This document shows, one piece after another, positions 1-7,781 of a stretch of 46,190 nucleotides of DNA. The translations under genes and the position numbers were made by a program. Positions within the stretch are counted from its first letter, which is position 1. Each line of letters opens with the position of its first letter. Location: the NCBI GenBank assembly GCA_024763175.1, contig JANTGA010000003.1:1-46190 (forward strand), in the 5' to 3' direction. The DNA comes from Sulfurovum sp. Its GTDB lineage: Bacteria > Campylobacterota > Campylobacteria > Campylobacterales > Sulfurovaceae. The notes under the pieces were generated by a model. That model did not search any database. It was not told the DNA's origin and saw only the letters and a program-made list of their open reading frames with translations.

Positions 1-44
1 AAGCAAAACTATGTTAGGATGCAGAAAATTGCAAAGAGAAGCCT

Positions 45-1055
45 ATGAAAGCCAGTGAAATAACCACCGTTATCAATCGATTGATCGTCAAGAAACTCCC
101 CGTTTTTATCTGGGGTGCGCCGGGTATCGGCAAATCCTCCATCGTCAAAGAGATCGCACAGAAGGATAGACTGGAGTTTATCGACCTGAGGCTCTCCCTG
201 CTTGATCCGACAGATCTCAAGGGGATACCGTTTTTTGATGAGCAGAGCAGGGAGGGAGTCTGGGCAAAACCGAGTTTTTTGCCCAAAGAAGAGGACGAGA
301 GTCAGGGGATACTCTTTCTTGATGAGATCAATACCGCTCCACCGGCGGTACAGGCATCCGCCTATCAGCTCATCCTCGATCGGCGGGTAGGAGAGTACCA
401 GTTGCCGAAGGGATGGAGTATCATCGCGGCGGGCAATCGGGAGAATGATCGGGGTGTCGTCTACAAGATGCCGCCACCGCTGGCAAATCGTTTCGTCCAC
501 TTCGAGATGGAGGTGGATTTTGAGGATTGGAAGCGTTGGGCCTATAGCAGAGAGATCGATGCGTCGATCATCGCTTTTCTGGCATTTGACAAAGAGATGC
601 TCTTTACATTCGATCCGGGCAGTAATGAAAAGAGCTTCGCGACACCGCGCTCCTGGGAGTATGTCGATACGATCATCAAGAGTGGTATCGAAAATGAATT
701 GATACTCGACAGTATCAGCGGGGCAGTCGGCCGCGAAGGGGCGGTCAGTTATATCAGTTTCAAGCGTGTGATGGAAGAACTGCCTGATCTCTCAGCTATT
801 CTGGAGGGGACGATCATGGAGATCGAAAAGAGTGACGACCCCAAACTGATGATGGCGCTGAGTATCGGTCTGGTCAATCGCCTCAGAGAGTCCAAAGAGG
901 AGGATCATATCGACAATGTACTGCTGTTCTCTCTGGGGCTTCCCGGCGAGTATGCCATTATGCTCGTCAAAGATATGCAGCTCAACGGGATCGATGTGGA
1001 AGGTTCAGAGGTATGGGGAGATTGGGTACAGAAGTTTGCCTATCTCCTGGCATAA
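45..1055 (+). CDS. MoxR-type AAA+ ATPase
   Basis: A 336-residue AAA+ ATPase of the MoxR/AAA_5 kind. Walker A (GAPGIGKS) lies at residues 24-31 and Walker B (ILFLDE) at 89-94. A sensor-like AAGNRENDRG segment sits near 128-137 and an arginine (LANRF) near 149. The length is close to that of CobS and other stand-alone MoxR proteins, which work as hexameric remodelling machines with a VWA-domain partner. Such a VWA protein is encoded two genes downstream (3111-4358), in the same direction and with short gaps. A class II ribonucleotide reductase gene lies between them. The gene follows the window edge by only 44 bases, so its promoter and any upstream operon genes cannot be seen. The family call is strong; the substrate is unknown. 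Confidence 0.88.
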   Translation: MKASEITTVINRLIVKKLPVFIWGAPGIGKSSIVKEIAQKDRLEFIDLRLSLLDPTDLKGIPFFDEQSREGVWAKPSFLPKEEDESQGILFLDEINTAPPAVQASAYQLILDRRVGEYQLPKGWSIIAAGNRENDRGVVYKMPPPLANRFVHFEMEVDFEDWKRWAYSREIDASIIAFLAFDKEMLFTFDPGSNEKSFATPRSWEYVDTIIKSGIENELILDSISGAVGREGAVSYISFKRVMEELPDLSAILEGTIMEIEKSDDPKLMMALSIGLVNRLRESKEEDHIDNVLLFSLGLPGEYAIMLVKDMQLNGIDVEGSEVWGDWVQKFAYLLA

Positions 1056-1099
1056 GCAGTGGCAGTAAACCCGGATTAAGTTTTTAAAATGAGGTTGGA

Positions 1100-3094
1100 A
1101 TGAGAAAGAAAGTAGATGAAAGTGAGCACAAAGAGATGGTCGTTGTGGAGCGCTTCGCCCTGAAAAAAATATTTTGTGATGCGCTTTTTGCAAAAACAGT
1201 GAAATTTGGTTTCGGCGGTTTTGGAGAAGCGACCTATTACCGCACCTACAGTCGCATCAAGCCTGATGGATCCCAGGAGCATTGGCCTGATACGGTGATT
1301 CGTGTGATCAACGGTATCATGTCCGTTCGTAAAAATCATTATCTCCTCAATCGCTTGACTTGGGAGGAGGAGAAGTGGCAGGGGTACGCCAAAAAGCTGG
1401 CCGATGCCATGTTCGATATGAAATGGCTGCCGCCTGGACGCGGACTCTGGGTGATGGGTACAGACTATGTCTATGAGCGTGGCGGTGCAGCACTGAATAA
1501 CTGCGGAGCGGTCGATACGAATGATTTGGCATTGGCAGCGGACTGGGCTATGGATATGCTGATGTGCGGCGTCGGTGTGGGGTTCAATACCGCATGGAAG
1601 GGTGAAGATGTTGTGATGCCGGACAAATCCCGTCCGATCGCTTTTGTCATTCCTGACAGCCGGGAGGGGTGGGTGGCTTCGGTACGGCTCCTGATCGAAA
1701 GCTACACCAAAGGCGGTGCCTGGTTTGCATTTGACTATGGTGTCATCCGGCCCGAAGGGTCCCCGATCAGCGGTTTTGGCGGCACTGCCTCCGGTCCGGC
1801 ACCACTCATAGAGCTGCATAGACGTATCGAGCACTATATGGATAATTACTGCCACAAGATACATGATCAAACCCGCACTGTTGCAGATGTGATGAATGCG
1901 ATCGGAGCCTGTGTGGTCGCGGGCAATGTCCGCCGAAGTGCGGAGATCGCTCTGGGGAGTATGGATGATGAAACATTTCTGGAGCTCAAGGATTTCGAAA
2001 AAAACCCGGACCGATCAGAGATAGGGTGGATGTCCAACAATACCGTAGTGCTGGATAAAAATGAAGACTTTCAAAAACTGCCCGAGATCGCCAGGCATAT
2101 CCTCAGAAACGGGGAGCCGGGGATCATGAATCTGATCAATGTTCAAAAATATGGACGCTACGGTGACAAAGCAGAAGACAAAGCGTGGCTGGCGAACCCC
2201 TGTTCGGAGATTCCTCTGGAGAGTTTCGAGCTGTGTAATCTGGCGGAAGTTTTTTCGGCACGCTGTGAAGATGAAGATGCGTTTTATGAAGCACTGGAGT
2301 ATGCGACGTTTTATGCTTCTACCGTGGCACTTCTGCCCACGCACCGCCCTGAGACCAACGCGATCGTGGTACGAAACCGCCGTATCGGCGTGAGCCTTTC
2401 GGGTGTCGCCGATATGCTTGATGAGTTTGGGGCGACAGAGCTGACGCGGCGTCTGAGAAAAGGCTACAAGCTCGTAGGTAGCAACAATCGTGAACTGGCA
2501 GCCGAGGCAGGAGTACCGCCATCGATACGGGTCACAACCGTGAAGCCGTCAGGTACGATCAGTCAGCTTGTCGGTGTCAGCTCGGGAATGAATTTCCCAA
2601 CCTTCAAGTATGCGATTCGTCGTATGCGCGTGGGAAACAGTTCGACGATTTGTGACGTACTCAAAAACGCAGGTATACCCAATGAACCGGACCACTACAG
2701 TGCCAATACCACTGTCTTCGAATTTCCGATCGATCAGGGAAAAACCCGCAAAGCGACATCAGTCTCTGCGTGGGAACAGTTTGCTTTTTTGGCGATGCTG
2801 CAGCGTGAGTGGAGTGACAATATGGTCAGCTGTACTGTCTACTTCAACCCTGAAACCGAAGGGGATCAGATCGAGCATATGCTGGCCCTCTTTGCACCGA
2901 CGATCAAGTCAGTTTCGATGCTGCCGCACTCTGAGACAGGAGCCTATGAACAGATGCCGTATGAAGGGATCAGCAAAGAGGAGTACGAAAAGCGTCTCGC
3001 AGCGATACCGGAGATCGACTGGAGCAGTTTCGGGGGCAGTGACGGGATAGAGAGTCGTTTTTGCACCAACGACAGCTGTGAAGTCATGGCTTAG
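1100..3094 (+). CDS. Adenosylcobalamin-dependent ribonucleotide reductase, monomeric RTPR type (class II)
   Basis: This 664-residue protein should reduce ribonucleotides to deoxyribonucleotides using adenosylcobalamin as radical source, probably at the triphosphate level. Signature residues of the monomeric Lactobacillus-type RTPR are visible. C135 (LNNCGAV) and C379 form the reducible pair. The thiyl cysteine C368 and E370 lie in NPCSEI, with the same 2- and 11-residue spacings as C408/E410/C419 of the model enzyme. C655 and C660 at the C-terminus form the C-x4-C relay pair. The family blocks SGFGGTASGPAPL and VVAGNVRRSAEIALG are intact. It is about 75 residues shorter than the 739-residue model enzyme, with much of the loss between C135 and C368. 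It sits 44 bases after the AAA+ gene and 16 bases before the likely start of the VWA gene. No cobalamin riboswitch is visible in the short upstream gap. Campylobacterota usually rely on class Ia NrdAB, so this gene may be acquired. Confidence 0.9.
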   Translation: MRKKVDESEHKEMVVVERFALKKIFCDALFAKTVKFGFGGFGEATYYRTYSRIKPDGSQEHWPDTVIRVINGIMSVRKNHYLLNRLTWEEEKWQGYAKKLADAMFDMKWLPPGRGLWVMGTDYVYERGGAALNNCGAVDTNDLALAADWAMDMLMCGVGVGFNTAWKGEDVVMPDKSRPIAFVIPDSREGWVASVRLLIESYTKGGAWFAFDYGVIRPEGSPISGFGGTASGPAPLIELHRRIEHYMDNYCHKIHDQTRTVADVMNAIGACVVAGNVRRSAEIALGSMDDETFLELKDFEKNPDRSEIGWMSNNTVVLDKNEDFQKLPEIARHILRNGEPGIMNLINVQKYGRYGDKAEDKAWLANPCSEIPLESFELCNLAEVFSARCEDEDAFYEALEYATFYASTVALLPTHRPETNAIVVRNRRIGVSLSGVADMLDEFGATELTRRLRKGYKLVGSNNRELAAEAGVPPSIRVTTVKPSGTISQLVGVSSGMNFPTFKYAIRRMRVGNSSTICDVLKNAGIPNEPDHYSANTTVFEFPIDQGKTRKATSVSAWEQFAFLAMLQREWSDNMVSCTVYFNPETEGDQIEHMLALFAPTIKSVSMLPHSETGAYEQMPYEGISKEEYEKRLAAIPEIDWSSFGGSDGIESRFCTNDSCEVMA

Positions 3095-3110
3095 TCTGGA
3101 GTATACGCCT

Positions 3111-4358
3111 GTGAATTATCAGCAAAAGATAGAGAAAGCCAAGGGTAGACTGATGTTGGAGCATCCCTATTTTGGGACGATTGCTTCGGGTTTGAAACTA
3201 GAAAAGAGCGATGCGATCGAAGCGTTTCTCTCAGATGGAAATATCCTGCAATTCAATGATGACTACTTTGATGCTGCACCGGTAGAGGATGTGGAGTTTG
3301 CATTGGCAAACGGAGCGATGCACAGTGTGCTCAAGCACGAGAAGAGAGCAGGGGAGCGTTATGACTGGCTCTGGCAGCTTGCGACAGATTATACGATCAA
3401 CAGTATGCTGGTGCGCAACGGTTTGACGCTTCCCGATCGTGCCAATTTTCAGGAGCGTTTTGAGGGCATGTATGCCGAAGAGGTCTACGAGATCCTCCGA
3501 TCCGAGATCATCAATGAAGAGCTGAGTCGTGATGAAAATCTCAAAGAGCAGGCACACAACGAGCAGGGCAAAGAGAATAACGATCGTGTCTCCCAGGAGG
3601 GAAAGGGCACGCAGGAGGATGAGTCCAGACCGAGACAGACCGCTCATTCTGACGGCAAGACAACACCAAACGAACATGAGACTTCAGGGCAATCCCGGGA
3701 TGAAGACGACGAAAGTGGATCACAGATGGATCTGGAGGCAGAGAAGCGGATGGCCGAGGAGTTTTATGAGCAACTCTTTGAAAAGATGAAACGCCAGGGA
3801 ACACTGCCCAAAGATTTGGAGTTTCTCGTACCCCGCTACTTTAGCCATCAGATCGACTGGCGTGAAATACTCTATCGCAATATCGCTTCGTATGCCAAGA
3901 GCAGTTTTACATTTGTGCCGCCCAATATGAAGTATCTTTATCGCGGTATCTATCTGCCCAGTCTGAGCTCTGACTTGCTGCGTATCGTCATTGCTATCGA
4001 TACCTCCGGCTCTGTGGATGAGAAGCTGTTGGGGATTTTTCTTGGGGAAGTAGAATCGATCATTCAGCAGTATCCCAATTTTGAGATCGATATCATCATG
4101 GCAGACGCCAAGATACAGTCCCATCAGGTTTTTTTGCCCGGTGAAACGCTCAGCTATACGCTCAAAGGAGGGGGCGGGACAGACTTCAGACCTGTCTTTG
4201 ACTATATCGACCGCGCTATCGATCATCCGACACTGCTGATCTATTTTACCGATGGATTGGGAACCTTCCCTTCTGTGGAACCGCTTTATGATACGCTCTG
4301 GATATTGCCGCAGCCACAGCAAATCCCATTTGGGGAGAGTATAACGATCACGCTTTAA
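3111..4358 (+). CDS. DUF2201-type protein: degenerate metallopeptidase-like N-domain plus C-terminal VWA domain
   Basis: A 415-residue protein if translation starts at GTG 3111, which follows a GGAG at 3097-3100. The open frame continues up to GTG 3078 inside the reductase gene, but the family normally begins just before the KIEKAKGRLMLEHPYFG block. The N-terminal half matches the putative metallopeptidase domain of the DUF2201 family (DYTINSMLVRNGLTLP). Where relatives carry HExxH this protein has NGAMH (residues 67-71), so zinc protease activity is doubtful. A strongly hydrophilic, acidic linker follows at roughly 140-210. The C-terminal VWA-like domain has a MIDAS DTSGS at 297-301 and a later GGGGTDF. 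AAA+ plus VWA pairs with an acidic linker recall CobS/CobT chelatase subunits. It is probably the partner of the ATPase at 45-1055. Confidence 0.82.
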   Translation: MNYQQKIEKAKGRLMLEHPYFGTIASGLKLEKSDAIEAFLSDGNILQFNDDYFDAAPVEDVEFALANGAMHSVLKHEKRAGERYDWLWQLATDYTINSMLVRNGLTLPDRANFQERFEGMYAEEVYEILRSEIINEELSRDENLKEQAHNEQGKENNDRVSQEGKGTQEDESRPRQTAHSDGKTTPNEHETSGQSRDEDDESGSQMDLEAEKRMAEEFYEQLFEKMKRQGTLPKDLEFLVPRYFSHQIDWREILYRNIASYAKSSFTFVPPNMKYLYRGIYLPSLSSDLLRIVIAIDTSGSVDEKLLGIFLGEVESIIQQYPNFEIDIIMADAKIQSHQVFLPGETLSYTLKGGGGTDFRPVFDYIDRAIDHPTLLIYFTDGLGTFPSVEPLYDTLWILPQPQQIPFGESITITL

Positions 4359-4394
4359 TCGTCACGTTTTCACCCGAGATTAATCTTATTTTCC

Positions 4395-4400
4395 TATAAT
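4395..4400 (+). promoter_or_regulatory. Putative sigma-70 -10 element
   Basis: A perfect TATAAT lies 31 bases before the start codon of the MotA-like gene, in a T/A-rich stretch, and an AAGGAAG ribosome site follows at 4419-4425. No clear -35 box is present, which is normal for this phylum. It suggests that the MotA/OmpA-like genes are transcribed separately from the upstream AAA+/reductase/VWA genes. Confidence 0.5.
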
Positions 4401-4431
4401 AATTATCTATATTTGCACAAGGAAGAACACC

Positions 4432-5550
4432 ATGCCATCGGATGGACACAATCAAGAACACTGCTTTTCACAATTTTTTGCTATATTGATACTGCCGCTG
4501 CTCTTTATGGGTGGCTTGGTGGCAGGTTATCTCGGGTATATTCCGTTGCATGTGGAGATACATACATTGATTATTGTCTCCTTTATCTTTCTGGTTTTTA
4601 TCCTCTTTATCAAGCATAATGCAAACTATGCAGTGTGTCATATGCGGGGATCGTTTGGAGAGATGGAAAATAATCTACGGGATGCCATGGAGGAGAATAG
4701 TCTGCTGATTATGGGAGAGACCAAGTCCACACTTCCGGTGGATGAATATATCGCGGATTATTACAAAGATATACGAAATGATAACTTTGCCAGAGTCGCG
4801 CCCAGTGTCTTTCCTATGCTTGGAATATTGGGAACGTTTGTCGCGATTGCCCTCTCGATGCCTGATTTTACCGTCAAGGATCTCAGTGCGCTTGACCAGG
4901 AGATTTCACTGCTTCTCTCGGGGATCGGTACCGCATTCTATGCATCAATTTATGGTATTTTTCTATCACTCCTGTGGATCTATTTTGAAAAGAGTGGGGC
5001 TAGTAAAGCAGATAAATATATTTACGACCTTGAGCGAATCTACGATAAGTATATTTGGAAAAAAAGTGAATTGATCAAACACGAACATATGCAGAGTGAA
5101 CTCAAGGACCAACAGATCGTTCAGACGCTCAAAGAGACTTTCAATCTGGACTTCATCAAAGAGCTGAATGAGCAGTATATGAAAAACTACAAAACAATTG
5201 TAGACGACACCACCAATAGTTTCAGTGTATTGAGTGAGCATATGCAGGTCACATCGATGGAGCTGCGCAAAACACTGACACTGATACAGAGTAGAGAAGA
5301 GAGTGTCAATGCCATAGCACATATCAAGAGCAATATCGAAAGCTTTAATAAAAGTAGCCAAAACCTTCATCGTGCGCTTCAGCATTTTGATGATACAGTC
5401 GATCACACTTTTGTAAAAATTGATAATGAAGTAGGACAGATCGTCGAAAAGTTGGCGGATTTTACCTTCATGCTCAGTGAGCAAAATAGAGAAATACAGT
5501 ACAAAATCCAATATCTGCAAAAACATAACGAGACAGGAGCGGACTCGTAA
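4432..5550 (+). CDS. MotA/TolQ/ExbB-family proton-channel protein
   Basis: A 372-residue inner-membrane protein. Hydrophobic segments lie at about 15-34, 43-62, 123-143 and 160-184. The stretch FPMLGILGTFVAIAL followed by GIGTAFYASIYG is the conserved MotA/TolQ/ExbB channel core. After the last membrane segment comes an unusually long (about 185 residue) polar helical tail, predicted to be cytoplasmic. It forms a pair with the OmpA/MotB-like gene one base downstream, so the two should make an ion-driven stator-like complex anchored to peptidoglycan. It is not obviously a flagellar MotA, because no flagellar gene is nearby and the tail is atypical. The pair resembles ZorA/ZorB of Zorya in outline, but ZorC, ZorD and ZorE genes are absent here. 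The driven process is unknown. Confidence 0.82.
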   Translation: MPSDGHNQEHCFSQFFAILILPLLFMGGLVAGYLGYIPLHVEIHTLIIVSFIFLVFILFIKHNANYAVCHMRGSFGEMENNLRDAMEENSLLIMGETKSTLPVDEYIADYYKDIRNDNFARVAPSVFPMLGILGTFVAIALSMPDFTVKDLSALDQEISLLLSGIGTAFYASIYGIFLSLLWIYFEKSGASKADKYIYDLERIYDKYIWKKSELIKHEHMQSELKDQQIVQTLKETFNLDFIKELNEQYMKNYKTIVDDTTNSFSVLSEHMQVTSMELRKTLTLIQSREESVNAIAHIKSNIESFNKSSQNLHRALQHFDDTVDHTFVKIDNEVGQIVEKLADFTFMLSEQNREIQYKIQYLQKHNETGADS

Positions 5551-5551
5551 T

Positions 5552-6685
5552 ATGTTTGCAAAAGAAAAAAAAGAGGATGAGAGTAACTTTTGGATCTCTT
5601 ATGCAGACCTGATGGCGGGTCTACTATTTGTTTTTATCCTTTTGATCGGTGCAATCGTCTCCAAATCCATCATCCTCAAGAGTGATTTGCACGAGCAGGA
5701 GCAGAGGCTGCTTTCTGCCCAGAAGGATTTAACCGGCAAGGAGAGCAAGCTCAATCAATTGAACATGATGCTTCGTGAAAAAATAGACCATATCAAACAA
5801 CAGGATGCAAATCTCTCAAGCAAAGAGAAGGCACTGAGTCAAAAAAATCATCAGTTGGCACTGAAAAAAGAGAAGATCAGGAAACTCAATAAGCTTTTAC
5901 TAGAAGCAAACACGCAGCGTGATAAGCTCAGTGGCAAAGTTGTGCTCGTCCAGAATCTGCTGGATAAAGCAAAAATAGAGAAGAAAAAGAGTGAAAAAGA
6001 GCTTGAGGATTACAGAGGAAAAATAGTGATCCTCTCAAACCAGCTGACAGATGCCAACAAATCTGCAGTACTCAAAGAGAAGGAGATGCTCCGCTTGTTG
6101 AATGCATTGGACGAGAAGGAGACCAACTACAATAAAATAGTTCAGAATCTGCAAGAGCAAAAAGCAAAAATCAAGAGTTTGACCGGTATCAAAGTCAAAG
6201 TGATCGCAGCATTGAAAAAAGAGCTGGGGGATCAAATCTCCATCGATCCCCAGAACGGTTCCCTCAGACTCTCATCGAATATTCTCTTCGATAAAGGAAG
6301 TGCAGAACTCAAAGAGGCATCCAAGAGTAAACTCAAAGAGGCTTTTGAAGAGTATATCGGTGCGCTCGTAACCAATCCTACCATCAAGCCGCACCTTGAC
6401 AAGATCATCATTGAAGGGCATACAGACAGCGATGGAGGCTATCTCTACAATCTTGACCTTTCTCAACGTCGTGCCTTTGCAGTGATGAATTACCTTCTGA
6501 CGCTTGATTTTGCCGAAAAATACAATATCAAACCATTGATTACTGCAAGCGGACGATCCTATCTGGATGCCATCAAAGTCAATGGCATCGAAGACAAAGA
6601 TGCTTCCAGACGTATTGAAATAAAATTCAGACTTAAGAATGAAGATGCCATGCACGAGATCGAGAGGGTGCTTGATGCAGAGTGA
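5552..6685 (+). CDS. MotB/OmpA-like protein with long coiled coil
   Basis: A 377-residue protein starting at ATG 5552, which is preceded by AGGAG. An in-frame ATG at 5477 would lie inside the upstream gene. One membrane segment near residues 15-37 carries the MotB-type aspartate in YADLM (D19), expected to be the proton-carrying residue. Residues about 40-205 are rich in E, K, L and Q and look like a continuous coiled coil. Residues about 225-365 form an OmpA/MotB peptidoglycan-binding domain (IIIEGHTDSDGG and LSQRRAFAVMNYL). The coiled coil would hold the peptidoglycan-binding domain far from the membrane, unlike flagellar MotB. The stop codon of the channel gene almost touches this start, so translation is probably coupled and the two products form one complex. 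Confidence 0.85.
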   Translation: MFAKEKKEDESNFWISYADLMAGLLFVFILLIGAIVSKSIILKSDLHEQEQRLLSAQKDLTGKESKLNQLNMMLREKIDHIKQQDANLSSKEKALSQKNHQLALKKEKIRKLNKLLLEANTQRDKLSGKVVLVQNLLDKAKIEKKKSEKELEDYRGKIVILSNQLTDANKSAVLKEKEMLRLLNALDEKETNYNKIVQNLQEQKAKIKSLTGIKVKVIAALKKELGDQISIDPQNGSLRLSSNILFDKGSAELKEASKSKLKEAFEEYIGALVTNPTIKPHLDKIIIEGHTDSDGGYLYNLDLSQRRAFAVMNYLLTLDFAEKYNIKPLITASGRSYLDAIKVNGIEDKDASRRIEIKFRLKNEDAMHEIERVLDAE

Positions 6686-6869
6686 TTTTATGCCATACAA
6701 GATCAAAAAATCAAAAATTATTTTGGCAAAAAAACTTGAACTTGCGCAGCAGAGACAAAAGGAGCTCGATCCGAAAATAGCGTTGAAGCGATCATGGTGG
6801 CATCAACTGAAGTTGAAAGTCACCCATTTTTTCAGTGACAAATCAACCCATTTTATTTTCAAAAACTGA
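6675..6869 (+). CDS. Small basic protein following the MotA/OmpA pair
   Basis: A 64-residue lysine-rich protein (about a quarter K/R) with no recognised domain. The start at ATG 6675 overlaps the end of the OmpA-like gene by 11 bases and has an AGGG ribosome site (6665-6668) six bases upstream. ATG 6690 is an alternative. The first half reads as an amphipathic basic helix (KLELAQQRQKELDP) and the second half has WWHQLKLKV. No signal peptide or membrane segment is evident. The overlap suggests it is co-translated with the pair, but I cannot assign a role. A chance open frame is possible. Confidence 0.5.
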   Translation: MQSDFMPYKIKKSKIILAKKLELAQQRQKELDPKIALKRSWWHQLKLKVTHFFSDKSTHFIFKN

Positions 6870-6908
6870 ATATTTTTTAAAAATCTTTAAAATGAAACTA
6901 TTTTTAGT

Positions 6909-6914
6909 TATACT
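6909..6914 (+). promoter_or_regulatory. Putative -10 element of the Tyr-rich lipoprotein gene
   Basis: A TATACT hexamer follows a T-rich block typical of campylobacterial sigma-70 promoters. A strong AAAGGAG ribosome site at 6928-6934 and the ATG at 6942 come next. Confidence 0.4.
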
Positions 6915-6941
6915 AGATAAGTAAAAGAAAAGGAGTTTCAA

Positions 6942-7379
6942 ATGATACGACAACACTTGAAAAAAATAGGCGTTGTGGCAGCACTCTCTTCTGCATTGCT
7001 TATGACTGGATGTACACCCGAAGAGCAGGCGATGGCAGCAGGCGTGGCGATGGGTGCGGGGACAGCGATCGCACTCTCATCATACAGCTATCCCTATTAT
7101 TATAATCAGCCCTATTACTATTATGGGGGACGCTACTATTATGGTGGATATTACCGCAATGGGTATTACTATTATCGGGGTCATCGTTATTATAACGGAC
7201 ACTACTACAATAGAGGATATCGCTATTACCGTGGACGACGCTATAGAGCAACAGTCGGACACTATGGATACTATACCAGTCGAAGCCAGTACAATAATCG
7301 CTACCGCTACAACAACAGAAACTATAAGAGTAGAAACTACAATCGATCCTATAATTATAATCGCAACAGAAGATACTAA
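6942..7379 (+). CDS. Tyrosine-rich lipoprotein
   Basis: A 145-residue protein. A basic N-terminus and hydrophobic core end in the lipobox LMTGC (Cys24), so it should be lipidated and membrane-anchored. A short Ala/Gly stretch follows, including a GxxxG-like MGAGTAIA. The remaining roughly 98 residues are extremely low in complexity and contain about 37 tyrosines, mixed with R, N and G in YY, YYY and YYYY runs. The C-terminal 30 residues shift to Asn/Arg/Tyr repeats. Similar Tyr/Gly/Arg-rich tails are known in surface or extracellular matrix proteins, but I cannot name a family. It has its own strong ribosome site and probable promoter. It ends six bases from the convergent HIT gene. Confidence 0.8.
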   Translation: MIRQHLKKIGVVAALSSALLMTGCTPEEQAMAAGVAMGAGTAIALSSYSYPYYYNQPYYYYGGRYYYGGYYRNGYYYYRGHRYYNGHYYNRGYRYYRGRRYRATVGHYGYYTSRSQYNNRYRYNNRNYKSRNYNRSYNYNRNRRY

Positions 7380-7385
7380 AAAGTA

Positions 7386-7781
7386 TCAGTCCGGCAACTG
7401 CTTCTCTGGGGGAAGGAGCGGATAAAGCTGCTCCAAAAAGAGGGTAAAAGAGGGAAGGGAGAGTTTGACTTCTCTTTGTTTTGTGCCCCACATAGGTTCA
7501 GGATAGTGGCTATCCTTTTCAAATCGTGCCATTATATGCCAATGTACGTGAGGCATATAGTTACCGAAAGAAGCGATATTGATCTTGGTAGGTTTATAAT
7601 AAGAAAGCATCTCTCTCTCGATGAGATCGAGTAGTGTATAAATTTCTACCCTTATATCCAAAGGAACTTCACTCATCTCCCGATAGACTCCCCGGGTAAA
7701 AATTTTGAGCCAGGGTATCTCACTCTCTTCAATTTCTATTTTGAGTACTTCGTTTTTCCAGAAGGGTTTGGCGGCAGGCAT
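7386..7781 (-). CDS. HIT-family nucleotide hydrolase/transferase
   Basis: A 131-residue histidine-triad protein. The active-site motif HVHWH at residues 78-82 is followed by IMARF, and the central histidine is expected to act as nucleophile on the alpha-phosphate of a nucleotide substrate. The motif is followed by the segment DSHYPEPMWG, seen in small HIT proteins of this phylum. The start codon overlaps the stop of the upstream YrdC-like gene (ATGA), and an AAAGGA ribosome site lies inside that gene, so translation is coupled. The exact substrate cannot be read from the sequence. Confidence 0.85.
   Translation of the reverse strand: MPAAKPFWKNEVLKIEIEESEIPWLKIFTRGVYREMSEVPLDIRVEIYTLLDLIEREMLSYYKPTKINIASFGNYMPHVHWHIMARFEKDSHYPEPMWGTKQREVKLSLPSFTLFLEQLYPLLPPEKQLPD

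Noticed and set aside
1056-1099. Cobalamin riboswitch in front of the class II reductase
   Set aside because: The gap to the AAA+ gene is only 44 bases and has none of the conserved B12-box features. A riboswitch could only lie upstream of the window.
4432-6869. Zorya anti-phage system
   Set aside because: A ZorA/ZorB-like pair is present in outline, but the next genes encode a 64-residue protein, a lipoprotein and a HIT protein. ZorC, ZorD (helicase) and ZorE (nuclease) are absent, and the upstream AAA+/VWA genes have their own separate transcription unit.
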